53,405 nucleotides of DNA from Terrilactibacillus tamarindi (GCF_009718825.1 NZ_WNHB01000025.1:1-53405); one strand, 5' to 3'; counted from the first letter of the stretch, positions 31,856 to 40,623 are shown. Notes: generated by a model from the letters alone, not told the origin. Numbers and translations are program-made.

Positions 31856-33154
31856 TTACGCATTCAGACCTAAACGATCAAAAATGAAATCAACATTTTT
31901 CAAGTGATACGTAGGATCGAAACAAGCATCAATTTCTTCTTGATTTAATTTTGACGTAATTCTCTCATCTTGTTCAACGAGTGTTTTGAATTGAGTTTCC
32001 GTTTCCCAAGCCTTCATGGCATTTGGTTGAACGATATCGTATGCCGCCTCACGAGAAAGACCTTTTTCAATCAAAGCGAGTAGCACACGTTGAGAGAAGA
32101 TGAGTCCAAATGTACGTTTCATATTGCGTTTCATGTTCTCAGGAAATACCGTTAACTTGTCTAAAATATTTTTAAAACGATTAAGCATGTAGTTTAGTGC
32201 AATCGTTGCATCCGGTAAAATAACACGTTCAGCTGAAGAGTGTGAAATATCTCTTTCATGCCAAAGGGAGACATTTTCATAAGAAGTGACCATGTAGCCA
32301 CGAATGACTCTGGCAAGTCCTGTCATGTTCTCTGAACCGATCGGATTACGTTTATGCGGCATTGCTGAAGAGCCTTTTTGGCCTTTTGCAAAAAATTCTT
32401 CAACCTCACGTGTTTCAGATTTTTGAAGACCACGAATTTCTGTTGCAAATTTTTCAATCGATGTAGCAATAAGAGCTAGTGTAGATAAATAGTGAGCATG
32501 ACGGTCACGTTGAAGCGTTTGTGTTGAAATAGGTGATGCTTCAAGTCCCAATTGTTCACACACGTATTTTTCTACAAAAGGATCAATGTTGGCATAAGTC
32601 CCAACAGCGCCTGAGATTTTACCAACACGAATCCCTTCAGCTGCTTGTTTGAAGCGTTCTAAATTACGTTTCATTTCTTCATACCATAAGGCCATTTTCA
32701 AGCCAAATGTTGTTGGTTCTGCATGTACACCATGCGTGCGTCCCATCATAATCGTTGTTTTGTGCTCAATGGCTTTTTGCTTAATGACTTCAATAAAAGC
32801 TTCAATGTCTTTAAGTAATATTTCATTGGCTTGTTTTAACAAATAAGATTGTGCAGTATCAACAACATCTGTAGACGTTAAACCATAATGCACCCATTTC
32901 TTTTCCTCACCAAGTGTCTCTGAAACAGCTCTCGTAAAAGCCACGACATCATGGCGTGTTTCTTTTTCAATTTCATGAATGCGATCAATCGAGAAAGAAG
33001 CTTTCTCACGTAACTTTTCAACGTCTTCCTTTGGAATTTCTCCAAGTTCTGCCCAAGCTGCACAGGCCATGATCTCTACTTCTAGCCATGCGCGGTATTT
33101 GTTTTCTTCTGTCCATATAGCGCCCATTTCGGGTCTCGTATAACGTTCAATCAT
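31856..33154 (-). CDS. purB: Adenylosuccinate lyase
   Basis: PurB splits SAICAR and adenylosuccinate, releasing fumarate, so it serves both IMP and AMP synthesis. The 432-residue protein begins [20 protein letters not shown] and has [13 protein letters not shown] (about residues 88-100), [19 protein letters not shown] (about 135-153; catalytic His), [14 protein letters not shown] and the superfamily signature [16 protein letters not shown] (about 262-277; catalytic Ser loop). It is coupled to purK by an ATGA overlap. Confidence 0.97.
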   Translation of the reverse strand: MIERYTRPEMGAIWTEENKYRAWLEVEIMACAAWAELGEIPKEDVEKLREKASFSIDRIHEIEKETRHDVVAFTRAVSETLGEEKKWVHYGLTSTDVVDTAQSYLLKQANEILLKDIEAFIEVIKQKAIEHKTTIMMGRTHGVHAEPTTFGLKMALWYEEMKRNLERFKQAAEGIRVGKISGAVGTYANIDPFVEKYVCEQLGLEASPISTQTLQRDRHAHYLSTLALIATSIEKFATEIRGLQKSETREVEEFFAKGQKGSSAMPHKRNPIGSENMTGLARVIRGYMVTSYENVSLWHERDISHSSAERVILPDATIALNYMLNRFKNILDKLTVFPENMKRNMKRTFGLIFSQRVLLALIEKGLSREAAYDIVQPNAMKAWETETQFKTLVEQDERITSKLNQEEIDACFDPTYHLKNVDFIFDRLGLNA

Positions 33155-34302
33155 TTTGACATACTCCGTTCTTTTTCAATTTGCCAGATATTTAATGACT
33201 CCGCTTTTTCGATGGCTTCTTCCACCGAATCGGCTAATAGGTTTAAATGCCCCATTTTACGACCCGTTTTTGCCTCGTCTTTTCCATAAAGGTGAAGATG
33301 AGCATCGGTATATTTGCCGATGTTTTCTTTAATAGCTTCCATATGCTGCCCTAAAATGTTCACCATAATGACGGGTTTGAGTAACGTCGTCTTTCCTAAT
33401 GGCCAGCCACAAATGGCTCGTATATGTTGTTCAAATTGCGACGTTTCACATGCGTTAATCGTAAAGTGACCAGAGTTATGAGGACGGGGAGCCAACTCAT
33501 TGACATAGATGTCATGATCTTTGGTTAAGAACATTTCAACAGCCAGCGTTCCAATAATGTCCAGCTCTTTGGCAATCTTTGTTGCGAGTTTCATAGCTCT
33601 ATCACTTACGCTTTGCGTCATGCGTGCCGGAACCACTGTATAATGTAAAATGTTATTTTTATGAATATTTTCAGCTACTGGGAAAACAGCCGTTTCTCCA
33701 GTTGTACTTCTTGTTACAATCACTGAAATCTCTTTTTCAAATGGCACCCATTGTTCTAAAATATAGGGGATTGTTCCATCGACCCAATCGTTTGCTTTCA
33801 TGAGATCTTCTTCTGTTTTAATCACAAGTTGACCTTTTCCGTCATAACCACCTTGAGTCGTTTTTAAAACAGATGGTGTTCCTAGTTCCTTAATAGCTTT
33901 TTTCAAATCATCTTTCGTTGTTACGGCATAAAAAGGGGCAACAGGTATGCCTAATTGATGAATCGCTGTTTTTTCATTTAAACGATCTTTCGTTGTCTCT
34001 AGCACAACGTGACCTTGAGGAAGATAGGCGATCTTTTCTAATAATCCGACTGTCCCTAAGTCGACATTTTCAAATTCATACGTAATGACATCTGTACAAT
34101 TGGCTAATTGTTTCGCCCCTGCCGGATCATCATAGTTAGAGAAAATAGCGACATCTGAGACTTGGGCACAAGGATTATCTTTAGTAGGATCAAGTACAGC
34201 TGTCCGAAAACCCATTTGTTTTGCAGCTATCGCCATCATCCGGCCTAATTGACCTCCACCTAATATGCCAATGCTTTCACCTGGCAAAATCGTTTTCCTC
34301 AA
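33151..34302 (-). CDS. purK: N5-carboxyaminoimidazole ribonucleotide synthase
   Basis: PurK carboxylates AIR with bicarbonate and ATP to N5-CAIR. The 383-residue ATP-grasp protein has [22 protein letters not shown] (residues 10-31), [14 protein letters not shown] (about 145-158), [14 protein letters not shown] and [18 protein letters not shown] (about 263-280). The start is TTG, overlapping the purE TGA as TTGA; no in-frame ATG precedes the Rossmann-like motif. It is co-translated with purE and purB. Confidence 0.95.
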   Translation of the reverse strand: MRKTILPGESIGILGGGQLGRMMAIAAKQMGFRTAVLDPTKDNPCAQVSDVAIFSNYDDPAGAKQLANCTDVITYEFENVDLGTVGLLEKIAYLPQGHVVLETTKDRLNEKTAIHQLGIPVAPFYAVTTKDDLKKAIKELGTPSVLKTTQGGYDGKGQLVIKTEEDLMKANDWVDGTIPYILEQWVPFEKEISVIVTRSTTGETAVFPVAENIHKNNILHYTVVPARMTQSVSDRAMKLATKIAKELDIIGTLAVEMFLTKDHDIYVNELAPRPHNSGHFTINACETSQFEQHIRAICGWPLGKTTLLKPVIMVNILGQHMEAIKENIGKYTDAHLHLYGKDEAKTGRKMGHLNLLADSVEEAIEKAESLNIWQIEKERSMSK

Positions 34303-34784
34303 TCTAAATCACTTTCCTTCACTTTATCTTCTAATGAGTTCCGATAGTTTGATAATTTTTCAGCGATCTCTTGATCATTCATCGATAACATTTGTAGTGC
34401 GAGAAGACCTGCATTTGTTGCTCCTGCTTTGCCAATGGCGACTGTTGCAACAGGTATTCCCCCAGGCATTTGAACGATCGATAATAGAGAATCCATCCCG
34501 TTAAGTGCTTTAGATTGCACTGGAACCCCAATCACAGGTAACGTGGTTTTAGCAGCGACCATTCCTGGAAGATGGGCCGCCCCGCCTGCACCTGCAATAA
34601 TGACTTTAAGACCTCTTTCTCTTGCTGTCTTAGCATAGTCAAACATTAAATCGGGGGTCCGATGAGCTGAAACGACTTTCTTTTCAAAAGGAACTTCAAA
34701 CTGAGTCAATATATCGCATGCATGCTTCATTGTCTCCCAATCAGAAGAGCTTCCCATAATAACACCGATGCTTGGTTTCTCCAT
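34299..34784 (-). CDS. purE: N5-CAIR mutase
   Basis: PurE converts N5-CAIR to CAIR. The 161-residue protein has the class I form: [17 protein letters not shown] (residues 5-21), [17 protein letters not shown] (about 38-54, catalytic His), [17 protein letters not shown] (about 68-84), [36 protein letters not shown]. It is the first gene of the pur operon. The ATG at 34784 is used because AGGAGGAGG lies 6 nt upstream; an ORF extension 24 bp upstream lies in the terminator-to-ribosome-site leader. Confidence 0.95.
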   Translation of the reverse strand: MEKPSIGVIMGSSSDWETMKHACDILTQFEVPFEKKVVSAHRTPDLMFDYAKTARERGLKVIIAGAGGAAHLPGMVAAKTTLPVIGVPVQSKALNGMDSLLSIVQMPGGIPVATVAIGKAGATNAGLLALQMLSMNDQEIAEKLSNYRNSLEDKVKESDLD

Positions 34785-34815
34785 GTTGCCTCCTCCTCGT
34801 GTGGACATAAAAAAG

Positions 34816-34865
34816 GCCAGAACAGCTGTTTCCTCTATTTAAATGAGAAAGCAAACCGTTCTGGC
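34816..34865 (-). terminator. Riboswitch-controlled terminator of the pur operon
   Basis: GCCAGAAC and GTTCTGGC arms, extended by inner GTTT/AAAC pairs, are followed on the minus strand by C and a run of six T before the purE ribosome site. It is the expression platform downstream of the guanine aptamer. Confidence 0.9.
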
Positions 34866-34909
34866 AGTAAATGCTGGATCAGCATGAACATTCAGGCCGC
34901 TTCAACTTT

Positions 34910-34980
34910 CCCTCATAGTCCAACCATTTATGGTAGTCGGGTAGAAACAGATGGGCCATATCCCCAAAAATATATGAAGG
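34910..34980 (-). promoter_or_regulatory. Guanine (purine-class) riboswitch aptamer, pur operon leader
   Basis: On the minus strand P1 (CCTTCATA with TATGAGGG) encloses P2 with the canonical GATATGG loop, GTTTCTACC in J2/3, and P3 (CCGACTA/TGGTTGG) with a CCATAAA loop. The J3/1 segment is ACTATG; the C at the specificity position predicts guanine/hypoxanthine rather than adenine. With the terminator 45 nt downstream, guanine should switch the operon off. Confidence 0.95.
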
Positions 34981-35009
34981 TTATTGATATTCGTTTTTTC
35001 GACACTCTC

Positions 35010-35039
35010 ATCATAACAACATTGCAGGAGGACTGTCAA
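35010..35039 (-). promoter_or_regulatory. Sigma-A promoter of the pur operon
   Basis: TTGACA and TATGAT are separated by 18 bp on the minus strand, about 30 bp upstream of the riboswitch. The -35 is a perfect match and the -10 a five-of-six match. Confidence 0.85.
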
Positions 35040-35048
35040 CACCAGAAT

Positions 35049-35083
35049 CGAACATTTTACAAACTATATATATTTATTGTTCG
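35049..35083 (-). promoter_or_regulatory. PurR operator (paired PurBoxes) of the pur operon
   Basis: Two inverted boxes, CGAACAAT (35083-35076, minus strand) and AATGTTCG (35056-35049), are separated by 19 bp and end 9 bp upstream of the -35. This fits the PurBox pair bound by Bacillus PurR (core CCGAAC). The distal box overlaps the last codons of yebG. PRPP-responsive repression would add to riboswitch control. Confidence 0.75.
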
Positions 35084-35301
35084 TCTTTTTGGATTAATCT
35101 CCCTTCAAACGTGATCATTTGTCCGATCACTTCAGGACCATCTTCCCCTTCCTTAAATACAGGTTGTTCCATTCGTCTTACTGGAGCGTACCCTTCTTTT
35201 TTCATTTGGTCTAAACATGCATCAATGCCTTTATCTTGATCGACCGTGAATTGTTTTTTTAGTGGATTCTTTTGTGGTAATGTTTTCTTGCGCTTAGCCA
35301 T
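35074..35301 (-). CDS. yebG: YebG-like small protein (NETI family)
   Basis: The 75-residue protein matches YebG by position (directly upstream of purE) and by the block DACLDQMKKEGYAPVRRMEQPVFKE (about residues 26-50). The NETI tetrapeptide that names the family is replaced here by DKGI. Function is unknown. The ATG at MAKRKK is used because AAGGAAG lies 7 nt upstream; an upstream extension of 12 residues has no ribosome site. The N-terminus is very basic (KRKKTLPQKNPLKK). Its 3' end overlaps a PurR box of the pur operon. Confidence 0.82.
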   Translation of the reverse strand: MAKRKKTLPQKNPLKKQFTVDQDKGIDACLDQMKKEGYAPVRRMEQPVFKEGEDGPEVIGQMITFEGRLIQKDEQ

Positions 35302-35499
35302 AACATCTTCCTTTATATAGTGAGAAATCAAAATCACATGCCTTTACTAAAATAACGAGATGTATTGTGAGTCCATTTTAACATAAGAAACAGATATTTT
35401 TTAAAAAATTTAGCTTTATTCCATCAGTATAATCTTTTTGAATTATCGTGGCACCTTTTAATGATATAGCCCATATCTTAAGAGTGGAGGTGTTGCTCA

Positions 35500-35931
35500 A
35501 TGGAGAACAAATTTCAAGACATTAAAAAATCAGTACGAGGATTTATCAATAAAGACATTTTTCAAGATTTACAAGATCTTTTTACAAAAGATTGGCCGTT
35601 GATGAATCTATATACGGCTGGCGAGGATCTATTTTGTCTGATTGCATTACCAGGGGTTCATCGTGATCAATTTCATATTTACGTGAATTATCAAAGTATC
35701 CTTATCAAAGGGGAAATGTCTCTCCCAATGCAAGGTGATAGTAAACTTTTTCGTAAAGAATTCAGCATGGGTCCGTTTGAACGTAGTCTCACGCTTCCAA
35801 AACCGGTTCACCAAACACCAAAGCATGTTTCTTATGCTAATGGTTTATTAATCCTACAATTACAACAAATAAAAGATAAAGAAGTGAGTGAAATAACGAT
35901 TAGCTCTGAAGAAACAACAAATAAAGATTAA
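35500..35931 (+). CDS. Hsp20/alpha-crystallin-like protein, CotM-like
   Basis: The 143-residue protein has a short leader and an alpha-crystallin domain (about residues 38-137): LYTAGEDLFCLIALPGVHRDQFHIYVNYQSILIKGEM, then FSMGPFERSLTLPKPV and YANGLLILQLQQ. Bacillus relatives include spore coat or spore-associated small heat-shock proteins. Upstream, a CACC and CATATCTTA pair spaced 16 bp (35452-35480) resembles a sigma-K promoter, consistent with mother-cell expression. However, the start site would lie almost on the GGAGGTG ribosome site, so this is weak. It is convergent with the next gene with only 3 bp between stops. Confidence 0.8.
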   Translation: MENKFQDIKKSVRGFINKDIFQDLQDLFTKDWPLMNLYTAGEDLFCLIALPGVHRDQFHIYVNYQSILIKGEMSLPMQGDSKLFRKEFSMGPFERSLTLPKPVHQTPKHVSYANGLLILQLQQIKDKEVSEITISSEETTNKD

Positions 35932-35934
35932 CGC

Positions 35935-36213
35935 TTATCTATAATGGAAACTTAAAGCTACAAAACCAAGAACAAAAATAACCATTCCAATAATAAAAGT
36001 TAAGAGATAATAGGAATACCAAGGCATAGAGTCAACTAACTTACCTTCTATTTGGTAAGCAATGGATTCTGAATTGTCCTTAAACTTATTTTCTTCAGCA
36101 CGGTGCAATAATTTACGCGTAGCTTCTTTAATCTTTGGTACGACAACATAACCAGAAGCCATAACAACAATTCCTATAACCCAAAACAAAATGGCTATAA
36201 TAAAAGAAATCAT
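35935..36213 (-). CDS. Small membrane protein of unknown function
   Basis: I do not recognise a named family. The 92-residue protein has two transmembrane segments (residues 3-25, FIIAILFWVIGIVVMASGYVVV, and 66-88, YLLTFIIGMVIFVLGFVAL). A charged loop of about 40 residues (PKIKEATRKLLHRAEENKFKDNSES) lies between them. Similar two-helix proteins occupy this pbuG-to-yebG interval in Bacillus (the yebC-yebE region). GAGGAGTGTCG precedes the ATG. It lies downstream of pbuG but behind the pbuG terminator. Confidence 0.7.
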   Translation of the reverse strand: MISFIIAILFWVIGIVVMASGYVVVPKIKEATRKLLHRAEENKFKDNSESIAYQIEGKLVDSMPWYSYYLLTFIIGMVIFVLGFVALSFHYR

Positions 36214-36364
36214 AATGACGACACTCCTCTATTTGGGTTTAATATGAGGGGAAAGACCCCAATGGGATTAGAACACGGATCATTTCCAAAATGTTTTACT
36301 TTATCATTATGACCTTCTTTGTGTGATTTATGTATAATAGGAAAACAATATATACTTAAATTAA

Positions 36365-36392
36365 AACCTTCATCCAGCATAGGATGAAGGTT
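36365..36392 (-). terminator. pbuG rho-independent terminator
   Basis: A perfect 11-bp stem (AACCTTCATCC/GGATGAAGGTT) with a 6-nt loop is followed by TTTTAATTT on the minus strand, 14 nt after the pbuG stop. Confidence 0.9.
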
Positions 36393-36406
36393 TCTCTTTT
36401 TATGAC

Positions 36407-37726
36407 TTATACATTCCCATTTAACGAGAGGAAATAGAAATAAATAATAAAGATAAAGAATAAGACATACATGATCGGATGAACCGCTTTAGCGCGACCT
36501 TTCACAATCATCGTGATTGGATACAAGAAGAATCCAAGCGCGACTCCTGTAGAGATACTATAGGTTAATGGCATCGCTATAACAGTGAAAAAGGCCGGAA
36601 TTGCAATCTCCATCTTCTTCCAATCAATACTACCTAGTGCACCAGCCATCATAATACCAACAATAATAAGGGCAGGTGCTGTAACGACTTCTGTAACTAC
36701 AGCCAAAAGCGGCGAGAATAGTAATCCGAAAATAAACAAGATACCCGTAACGACTGCTGTTAGACCAGAACGTCCACCCACCGCAATACCTGCTGATGAT
36801 TCAATATAGGCACTTGTTGGAGAAGTCCCAAGAATAGCCCCTACTAACATCGAACTCGAATCTGCAAGAAGTGCTTGCCCAGCTCGTGGCAATTGATTAT
36901 CTCTTAAGAATCCTGCTTGCTCGGCAACACCAACAATCGTGCCCGCCGTATCAAAAAAGGTGACTAACAAAAATGTTAAGACAACAATGGCGAGTTGAAC
37001 GGTATTGATGTCAGAAAGGTGAAAAATGGCTTGGCCAAAAGTTGGCGCAAGACTTGGTGCAGTAGAAACCACTTGAGTAGGGACTGGAATGAGTCCTGTA
37101 ATCAATCCAACGATAGACGTTAAGATCATTCCAATAAAAATAGCCCCTTTAATATTCCGAACGATTAAAATAATCGTCACTAATAAACCAAAAATAGCAA
37201 GTAATGTTGATCCTTTTGTAAGTGAACCAAGGGCAACCGTCGTAGCCTTGTTAGCAACAATAAGGCCTGCTCCTTTTAAACCAATAAAGGCAATAAAAAG
37301 ACCAATTCCAGCCGCTGTTGCAAGTTTAAGGTCTTGCGGAATCGCATTGATAATCATCTCGCGAATTTTAAACAACGTAATGATTAAGAAAATAATAGAA
37401 GCTAGGAGAACACCTGCTAGTGCTGTTTGCCAAGGAATTTTCATCCCAATAACAACTGAAAAAGCAAAAAAGGCATTTACGCCAAGTCCTGGTGCAATAG
37501 CAATAGGGTACTTTGCAAGAAGCCCCATGACAATACAACCAAATGCTGAAGATATTGCCGTAGCTGTGAAGACAGCCCCTTTATCCATTCCCGCTGCTCC
37601 AAGGACCGTTGGGTTAACAAATAAAATGTAAGCCATCGCAAGGAAAGTCGTCAAACCTGCGACGATTTCACGGCCAAAAGTCGTGTGAAGTTCATCAAAC
37701 TTGAAAAACTTAGAAATTCCGTTCAA
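36407..37726 (-). CDS. pbuG: Hypoxanthine/guanine permease (NCS2 family)
   Basis: PbuG imports hypoxanthine and guanine with protons. The 439-residue membrane protein has 13-14 hydrophobic segments and the AzgA-like signatures: TFLAMAYILFVNPTVLGAAGMDKGAVFTATAISSAFG (about residues 27-63), LGVNAFFAFSVV (about 80-91), TFFDTAGTIVGVAEQAGF (about 261-278) and GTSPTSAYIESSAGIAVGGRSGLTAVVTG (about 304-332). The start is TTG with GAGGGGG upstream. Position next to guaA and the pur operon, plus PurR boxes and a purine riboswitch in its leader, fix the assignment. Confidence 0.93.
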   Translation of the reverse strand: MNGISKFFKFDELHTTFGREIVAGLTTFLAMAYILFVNPTVLGAAGMDKGAVFTATAISSAFGCIVMGLLAKYPIAIAPGLGVNAFFAFSVVIGMKIPWQTALAGVLLASIIFLIITLFKIREMIINAIPQDLKLATAAGIGLFIAFIGLKGAGLIVANKATTVALGSLTKGSTLLAIFGLLVTIILIVRNIKGAIFIGMILTSIVGLITGLIPVPTQVVSTAPSLAPTFGQAIFHLSDINTVQLAIVVLTFLLVTFFDTAGTIVGVAEQAGFLRDNQLPRAGQALLADSSSMLVGAILGTSPTSAYIESSAGIAVGGRSGLTAVVTGILFIFGLLFSPLLAVVTEVVTAPALIIVGIMMAGALGSIDWKKMEIAIPAFFTVIAMPLTYSISTGVALGFFLYPITMIVKGRAKAVHPIMYVLFFIFIIYFYFLSLNGNV

Positions 37727-37867
37727 AATAAATCCCCCTCAATATACGAGAATTCTTCTAACATGACGAATAACTTTAAGAATATGTAGGTTCCCCAGAA
37801 TAAATCCATCCTATTCTAATAAAGAGTAGGACTTGTTCACCGATAAGGTATAATAATATGTATTGCA

Positions 37868-37940
37868 AAGTAAGTAGTAAAATCGTTTACGGTGATTTTG
37901 TAGAAACTCCTAGGCCCTATTCCTAAGATTATACACATGC
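37868..37940 (-). promoter_or_regulatory. Purine (guanine-type) riboswitch, variant, pbuG leader
   Basis: The minus strand shows TATAATC in J1/2, P2 CTTAGG/CCTAGG with loop AATAGGG (canonical is GATATGG), GTTTCTAC in J2/3, P3 AAAATC/GATTTT with CCGTAAA in the loop, and ACTAC in J3/1. The C at the specificity position predicts guanine. P1 is weak. A downstream stem (TCCTAcTCT/AGAaTAGGA, 37811-37835) lacks a clear U tract, so the output mode is uncertain. Confidence 0.83.
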
Positions 37941-37982
37941 GTTGAAGATTAAAATGAGGTCACCACGTTTGATGACTCATAT

Positions 37983-38011
37983 AGTATAGCAATCGGACCG
38001 TTAAGCGTCAA
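37983..38011 (-). promoter_or_regulatory. Sigma-A promoter of pbuG
   Basis: TTGACG and TATACT are separated by exactly 17 bp on the minus strand, about 40 bp upstream of the riboswitch. Both hexamers are five-of-six matches. Confidence 0.88.
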
Positions 38012-38020
38012 TTTTAAAAG

Positions 38021-38054
38021 CGAACAATACTTATTAAAAAACGCGTATCGTTCG
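38021..38054 (-). promoter_or_regulatory. PurR operator (paired PurBoxes) of pbuG
   Basis: Inverted CGAACAAT (38021-38028) and ATCGTTCG (38047-38054) are separated by 18 bp, 9 bp upstream of the -35. The geometry is nearly the same as at the pur operon, so the two are probably co-regulated by PurR. Confidence 0.72.
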
Positions 38055-38235
38055 GATCATTTGAGTGTCAACATAACAGGTAATATAAATTTGAAAAATA
38101 TTAATTTGATATGGTAGGTCAAAGTTTAAAGGGTATTTATGATCTTATGTACTCGATGATTGGGCATCTCTTCAACTATTGGTACCATTTCTTTTGGATA
38201 GAAATCTAAATTTACAAACTCATTAAAGCCCATTA

Positions 38236-38878
38236 TTGAGCGACTTAGAAATTTAATTGAGCCACATCGAAACGTATTTGAGCCACCTCAAGCTTAATTG
38301 AGCTACTTCGTTACGTAATTGAGCTACTTCAGGCGTAATTGAGCTACTTTGAAACGTTATTGAGCAACCTCAAACATAATTGAGCTACTTCGAAACGTTA
38401 TTGAGCAACCTCAACCGTAATTGAGCTACTTCAAGCATAATTGAGCTGCTTCGAAACGTTATTGAGCGACTTCGAACCGTAATTGAGCTACTTCAACCGT
38501 AATTGAGCTACTTCGTAACGTTATTGAGCTACTTCGTAACGTTATTGAGCTACCTCATGCGTAATTGAGCCGCTTCGAACCGTAATTGAGCTACTTCGTA
38601 ACGTAATTGAGCCGCTTCGAACCATAATTGAGCGACTTCGTAACGTTATTGAGCCGTTTCGAACCGTAATTGAGTTACTTCGTAACGTAATTGAGCCGCT
38701 TCGAACCATAATTGAGCGACTTCGCAACGTTATTGAGCCGCTTCGAACCGTGATTGAGCTACTTCGTAACGTAATTGAGCCACTTCGAACCGTAATTGAG
38801 CGACTTCGAAACGTTATTGAGCTACTTCAACATTAATTGAGCCGCTTCGAACCGTAATTGAGCTACTTCCGTGATGAA
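38236..38878. repeat. Tandem array 3, 20/21-bp units (31 copies)
   Basis: The unit on the plus strand is TTGAGCTACTTC plus GTAACGTAA, alternating with TTGAGCCGCTTC plus GAACCGTAA, so the second half tends to a 42-bp dimer. Of 31 units, 23 are 21 bp and 8 are 20 bp (one base missing after CTTC or CCTC). The 20-bp units break any reading frame, so no protein is encoded. It lies between the pbuG control region and the guaA-type terminator. The remaining gap (38055-38235) is AT-rich with nothing recognised. Confidence 0.97.
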
Positions 38879-38947
38879 TAGGATTCCGCCACATTTGATT
38901 TACCCCGTGACGGATGGTACAGCTTCCCATCATCGATGCCTATATAA

Positions 38948-38987
38948 AAAAGCTAGAGCAGTTGACCAAATCAACGCTCTAGCTTTT
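38948..38987 (-). terminator. guaA-type terminator
   Basis: AAAAGCTAGAGC and GCTCTAGCTTTT form a perfect 12-bp stem, continued by GTTGA/TCAAC, with T tracts on both strands. It lies 15 nt downstream of the EWE-stop codons at 39002 on the minus strand, where the guaA terminator is expected. Confidence 0.88.
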
Positions 38988-39001
38988 ATTAATAATATCA
39001 T

Positions 39002-39031
39002 TTATTCCCACTCTAAGTTTGCAGGTGTCGT
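39002..39031 (-). other. Attachment site: 3' end of guaA (one end of an island)
   Basis: On the minus strand the codons read T-T-P-A-N-L-E-W-E-stop. GMP synthase (GuaA) ends in PPATIEWE in Bacillus, and guaA lies directly upstream of pbuG there. The match stops after about eight codons and is followed by the integrase gene, so this is the reconstituted guaA tail left at one island end. The common core is probably GAGTGGGAATAA (39002-39013). The rest of guaA would be beyond the right edge of the window. Confidence 0.75.
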
Positions 39032-39067
39032 CAAAATGCCTTTATATCAGCATTTCCAACACCTTTT

Positions 39068-40306
39068 CTATACCTTGGCGGGGATTCTGGCGGAACTCAT
39101 TTTTTTAATTGCTTGATTGCCATTAAATTGAATCGCTGACTTTGGAGCGGTTTGAATATGGATATTTCCAGCCATCTCTTCAGCGATTAATTCGTCAATG
39201 CCAGACCATAAATGAGAGTAATGCTTCAACGTAATTTCGGGACTTGAATGTCCCATTCGTTTGGATAAAATTAAAACAGAAACATTAAATTCATTGATGA
39301 GATACGAGGCATGGGAATGACGCAACCCTTTCGCTTGAATACGGTGAACATTGGCTAATTTAGCATAGCGTCCAATAATTCGAGAAAGAGTGGATTTAAT
39401 CATGGGCATGCCGTCATAGCTAAAGACAAAATCTTGAATATTCAACTCGGATTGTCGTTCTTTCCAATCTTTGAGTACCCGAATCGTATCATCATCCAGC
39501 GAAATGATTCGCTTTCCATCAGCGGTTTTCGTGTAATTTTTGCGTTCCCAGTCCATCTTATTTCTCATAAATAAGATATGATGAACACGAAGTCGCTTAT
39601 TTTTAAAGTCGATATCGTCCCACCATAAGGCTGTCCCTTCACTCACTCGGATCCCTGTCATAAAGTAAACCCACAGCATAACAAAACACAAATGTTCATA
39701 TAAATCATCTAAACAAATCGTTGAAATAACTCTTTCAAACTCTGTTTTTGTCCAATAAGGAACGATTGCTTTTCCCTTTGGGATGGGTTTGACTTTTTTA
39801 GAAATATTGTACTCAAGATACTCCATTTCTACAGCCATATCCAAGCTCTTGCGAAACATACCAAAAACCAAACTCGCATACGCTTGAGAATATCCAGCCC
39901 CATCTTCAGAAAGTAACCACGTCCGATATCTTTGGACATCTTCTATAGAAAGCTTTCGAAGTTGGATGGCTGAGAAGCGATCTCTCATACGCTCTAAAGT
40001 ACGTTTACGAACATAGAATGTACTTTCTTCTACATCTGTCTTGTAAGCAGGAATATAGACGTTATCCATAAACTGACCATAAGTCATATGATAATTCGCA
40101 TAACCCTGCGTAGACAAATACTCATTCTTAACACGTACCAATTCCTTGTAGGCTTGCAAAGCAGAAGTGAACTTTTTCCCTTGGCGATTGGTTCTTGATT
40201 TTTTTCTTAATCGTTTTCCAGTCAGTCGATCTTTTCCTAATTCCGTTTCATAATAGTATTGTCCAGTATCATCAACATAAACACCAGAATACTTTGTTTT
40301 AGCCAC
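39068..40306 (-). CDS. int: Tyrosine recombinase (integrase), Tn916 type
   Basis: The enzyme would cut and join the element at guaA. The 412-residue protein has an N-terminal AP2-like arm-binding domain (GVYVDDTGQYYYETELGKDRLTGKRLRKK, about residues 8-36), a core-binding SAM-like domain (about 70-170) and a catalytic domain with Arg in MTGIRVSEGTALWW, the LRHSHAS box (Arg, His) and MGHSSPEITLKHYSHL (His and the likely nucleophile Tyr). The start is GTG, overlapping the upstream gene by 8 bp. Its stop lies 37 bp from the attachment core, the usual place for an integrase gene. It appears intact. Confidence 0.93.
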   Translation of the reverse strand: MAKTKYSGVYVDDTGQYYYETELGKDRLTGKRLRKKSRTNRQGKKFTSALQAYKELVRVKNEYLSTQGYANYHMTYGQFMDNVYIPAYKTDVEESTFYVRKRTLERMRDRFSAIQLRKLSIEDVQRYRTWLLSEDGAGYSQAYASLVFGMFRKSLDMAVEMEYLEYNISKKVKPIPKGKAIVPYWTKTEFERVISTICLDDLYEHLCFVMLWVYFMTGIRVSEGTALWWDDIDFKNKRLRVHHILFMRNKMDWERKNYTKTADGKRIISLDDDTIRVLKDWKERQSELNIQDFVFSYDGMPMIKSTLSRIIGRYAKLANVHRIQAKGLRHSHASYLINEFNVSVLILSKRMGHSSPEITLKHYSHLWSGIDELIAEEMAGNIHIQTAPKSAIQFNGNQAIKKMSSARIPAKV

Positions 40307-40505
40307 GAGTGTTTTTCTCCAATTCTAGTCCACATCCTAGAATCGATTCAACAGTCTCTTTTGGCACACGCCCTAAGCGCTTATTATTGTAAAATGGATA
40401 TCCTTGTTGTACCATAATTTGTTTTGCCTGTCTAATGATATTAACAGCCGTGTATTTAGAGTATCCTTTTTTAATTAAATCATCTTTGGTTATTAATTCA
40501 TTCAT
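40299..40505 (-). CDS. DUF3173 protein (excisionase-like)
   Basis: The 68-residue protein matches DUF3173, found directly upstream of integrases in Gram-positive integrative elements: KDDLIKKGYSKYTAVNIIRQAKQIMVQQGYPFYNNKRLGRVP (about residues 7-48), an HTH-like, basic fold. By position it probably directs excision, but this is inferred. The ATG at 40505 matches the family start; an in-frame ATG 12 bp upstream sits 1 nt after AAAGGGGG, which is too close. It overlaps the integrase GTG by 8 bp. Confidence 0.82.
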   Translation of the reverse strand: MNELITKDDLIKKGYSKYTAVNIIRQAKQIMVQQGYPFYNNKRLGRVPKETVESILGCGLELEKNTRG

Positions 40506-40623
40506 AAGGCAAGCCATTCCCCCTTTAACCTCAAAAGATAATTCAATAAGTTTGAATCTCAGAATTACCGTCTTTATGGTTATTAATTGATTAGCAAATC
40601 GAACAGCTTTGGCAAAGCTCACG

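Noticed and set aside
38542-38727. ORF with a repeated SITVRSG peptide in array 3
   Set aside because: Same reason; 20-bp units elsewhere in the array shift the frame, so a protein is not being preserved.
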